From Anaerolineae bacterium (lineage in GTDB: Bacteria; Chloroflexota; Anaerolineae; CG2-30-64-16): a stretch of DNA of 6,740 nt. The position numbers and the translations under genes are program-made. Where the stretch lies: contig JALOOE010000128.1 in the NCBI GenBank assembly GCA_025454565.1, positions 1 to 6,740 of the forward strand. Direction: 5' to 3'. The notes under the pieces were generated by a model. It did not search any database. It saw only the letters and a program-made list of their open reading frames with translations, and had not been told where the DNA came from. The first letter of the stretch is position 1. The number at the start of each line of letters is the position of its first letter. Shown one piece after another: positions 5,300 through 6,740 of this stretch.

Positions 5300-6202
5300 C
5301 TGTGACATGGCACGGATCAGCCGCCAAACCATTTCGTTGAACGGTGTCGGGACGCCGAGGCGCTGCCCCTCAGCCGTGATGATGCCGTTGATGCTGTCGA
5401 TCTCGGTCGGCCGGCCGCGCTCGACATCCTGAAGCATGGACGAGTGGTTCGGCGCGCTCGCTCGACAGATCTTCTCCGTGTGCGCCCACGGATCTGCCAT
5501 CGGGAGCGCGATCCCACATGCGCGCGCAACGGCCGCAGCCTCGTCGACCAGCGCGCGGAGCAGCGCCCGCCGCTCATCCGTCGCCAAAAGCTCGCCGTTC
5601 GGCACGCGCCACAGCGCCGTCAGCGGATTGATCGCCGCATTGACGATCGCTTTGCCCCATACCTCGCCTTCGATGGCGCTCGTAGCGCGCGTGTCCAAGC
5701 CCGCCAGCGTCATTATATCGACCAAAACTGCGACTTTTGCCGCGAGGTCCGGACGCGTGCCGATCAGGTTGGTGAGTTGCGCCGTGTGGCGAGTTTCGCC
5801 GGGCCTGATCAGGGTCGCGCCTGTATAGTTCACTCCGATTGCAGCGCGCCCGCTGCCGACGGCGACTTCCAGCTTCGGGCCATTGTCGAGACCGTTCTGA
5901 AAGGTCACTGCCAGGCCATCCGGGCCGAAAACTTGCGCCGCCCACGCCGCCGCGCGCTCCGTCTGGTAGCTCTTGACCAGGAGCAGCACGGCGTCGCAGA
6001 CGGGCACGTCCGCTGGATCGCTCGTCGCCTGGACACGCGCGTGCCACGTCGAGCCATCCCGATCCTGGATGCGAATCCCATCGCGCCGGATGGCGTCGAC
6101 CGCAGCCGCCCAGGTACCCAGAACCCAAACCTCGGCACAACGAGCCAGCTTCGCCGCGAACACGCAGCCCAGCGCGCCCGTGCCGAGAATAGCAATGCGC
6201 AT
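5288..6202 (-). CDS. panE: 2-dehydropantoate 2-reductase (ketopantoate reductase)
   Basis: This is a 304-residue NADPH-dependent enzyme that reduces ketopantoate to pantoate. The N-terminal Rossmann motif GTGALG is at 7-12, VKSYQT at 76-81 and FQNGLDN at 101-107. The helical C-terminal domain has EVWGKAIVNAAINPLTAL (180-197) with the catalytic Lys (K184) and substrate-binding Asn residues (N188, N192). SSMLQDVERGRPTEID (254-269) carries the conserved Glu (E267). The length is normal. The reading frame extends further upstream, but the start is fixed at ATG 6202 because GTGALG must follow a short first strand. That ATG shares its A with the TGA stop of panB (TGATG), and AGGGGA lies four bases before it, so translation is coupled to panB. 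The last residues (QGSG) and the stop fall in a heptamer-like repeat. Confidence 0.95.
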   Translation of the reverse strand: MRIAILGTGALGCVFAAKLARCAEVWVLGTWAAAVDAIRRDGIRIQDRDGSTWHARVQATSDPADVPVCDAVLLLVKSYQTERAAAWAAQVFGPDGLAVTFQNGLDNGPKLEVAVGSGRAAIGVNYTGATLIRPGETRHTAQLTNLIGTRPDLAAKVAVLVDIMTLAGLDTRATSAIEGEVWGKAIVNAAINPLTALWRVPNGELLATDERRALLRALVDEAAAVARACGIALPMADPWAHTEKICRASAPNHSSMLQDVERGRPTEIDSINGIITAEGQRLGVPTPFNEMVWRLIRAMSQGSG

Positions 6203-6740
6203 CACGTCCCCTGAGTCGCTCGCTCGTTCGGATCCTGGTTCAAGGTCTGCTGCCACTCGGCCCAGGCCGATTCGTCCATCGAGAATACATGCTCGGTCGT
6301 CGGGAAGCGGTGGGCGGCGACATCCTCGCGATAGGCGACCAACGCGCGTTCCATTTCTGCGAAGAGCTCCGTGTAGCGTTTGGCGAAGCGCGGCGTGAAG
6401 CGGTCGAACAGCCCCAACAGATCGTGGAGGACGAGCACCTGACCATCGCACCCCCCGCCCGCGCCGATGCCGATGGTCGGTATACGCAGCCGCCGCGAAA
6501 TCGCCTCGGCGACCCGGTCCGGCACCATCTCAAGCACGATCATCGCGGCGCCGGCTGCCTGAAGCGCCTCAGCGTCTTCCATCAAACGCTGTGCGTCGAC
6601 GGCGGTGCGCCCCTGCACGCGATAGCCACCCAGCTTGGCGCTCGATTGAGGCGTCAGACCGATGTGCCCGATCACCGTGATGCCGGCATCCGAGATCGCC
6701 TGCACAGTCTCGGCCATGGCCCGCCCGCCTTCCAGCTTGA
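6202..6740 (-). CDS. panB: 3-methyl-2-oxobutanoate hydroxymethyltransferase, C-terminal part (5' end outside window)
   Basis: The visible 179 residues are the C-terminal two thirds of ketopantoate hydroxymethyltransferase, which transfers a hydroxymethyl group from methylene-tetrahydrofolate to 2-oxoisovalerate, the first committed step to pantothenate. The coding region enters from the window's right edge with KLEGG, the conserved segment of the family, and an internal Met (6717) is not the start. GHIGLTPQS and GGYRVQGRT follow, then IVLEMVP with the catalytic Glu, and IPTIGIGAGGGCDGQVLVLHDLLG. The enzyme is a TIM-barrel that needs Mg2+. A tail of about 24 residues after the HVFSMD stretch (DESAWAEWQQT onward) is not obviously conserved. 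The stop overlaps the panE start by one base, so this is the upstream partner in a coupled pair. Confidence 0.96.
   Translation of the reverse strand, partial: KLEGGRAMAETVQAISDAGITVIGHIGLTPQSSAKLGGYRVQGRTAVDAQRLMEDAEALQAAGAAMIVLEMVPDRVAEAISRRLRIPTIGIGAGGGCDGQVLVLHDLLGLFDRFTPRFAKRYTELFAEMERALVAYREDVAAHRFPTTEHVFSMDESAWAEWQQTLNQDPNERATQGT

Noticed and set aside
5444..6214. Open frame on the + strand opposite panE (256 codons)
   Set aside because: It is a shadow of panE with an Arg-rich composition typical of GC-rich antisense frames.
6203..6451. N-terminal extension of PanE into panB
   Set aside because: The frame is open, but the extra residues are the panB coding sequence read in another frame; the Rossmann strand starts right at the Met encoded at 6202.

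Overview
The window is GC-rich, densely packed bacterial chromosomal DNA holding two converging gene blocks: five genes on the + strand (positions 2-3071) and five on the - strand (3107-6740). Both outermost genes run off the window edge. The effector-associated-type domain in the second gene and the solo ParA with a DUF4177-like partner suggest a Chloroflexota-type or similar environmental lineage. This is an inference from domain content, not a phylogenetic placement. No tRNA, rRNA, CRISPR array, transposase or phage gene is visible.

The + strand block encodes, in order: the C-terminal part of a GT-B fold glycosyltransferase; a 207-residue protein joining an effector-associated (EAD7/death-like adaptor type) domain to an unrecognised beta-rich domain; a ParA-family ATPase with intact Walker motifs; a 126-residue protein with a basic N-terminus, a Pro/Ala linker and a DUF4177-like C-terminal domain, whose start lies inside parA; and a universal stress protein. 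Gaps are 48, 22, -14 and 53 bases, so the middle three genes look co-transcribed. No ParB and no parS-like site is visible.

The - strand block is a compact cluster for vitamin B5 and the first step of CoA synthesis. In transcription order it is panB (partial) - panE - panC - panD - coaX. PanB makes ketopantoate, PanE reduces it to pantoate, PanD makes beta-alanine, PanC joins the two into pantothenate, and CoaX phosphorylates pantothenate. The panB stop and panE start share one base, and the panC/panD/coaX gaps are 28 and 15 bases.

The only sizeable gap in that cluster (5148-5287, between panE and panC) holds the clearest sequence anomaly. It has eight perfectly phased heptamers of form GGTTSRA, followed by an inverted block that forms a perfect 24-bp stem with a 7-base loop. 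A further degenerate copy reaches into the 3' end of panE. The least explained protein-level features are the EAD/beta-domain protein and the ParA/DUF4177-like pair next to it.
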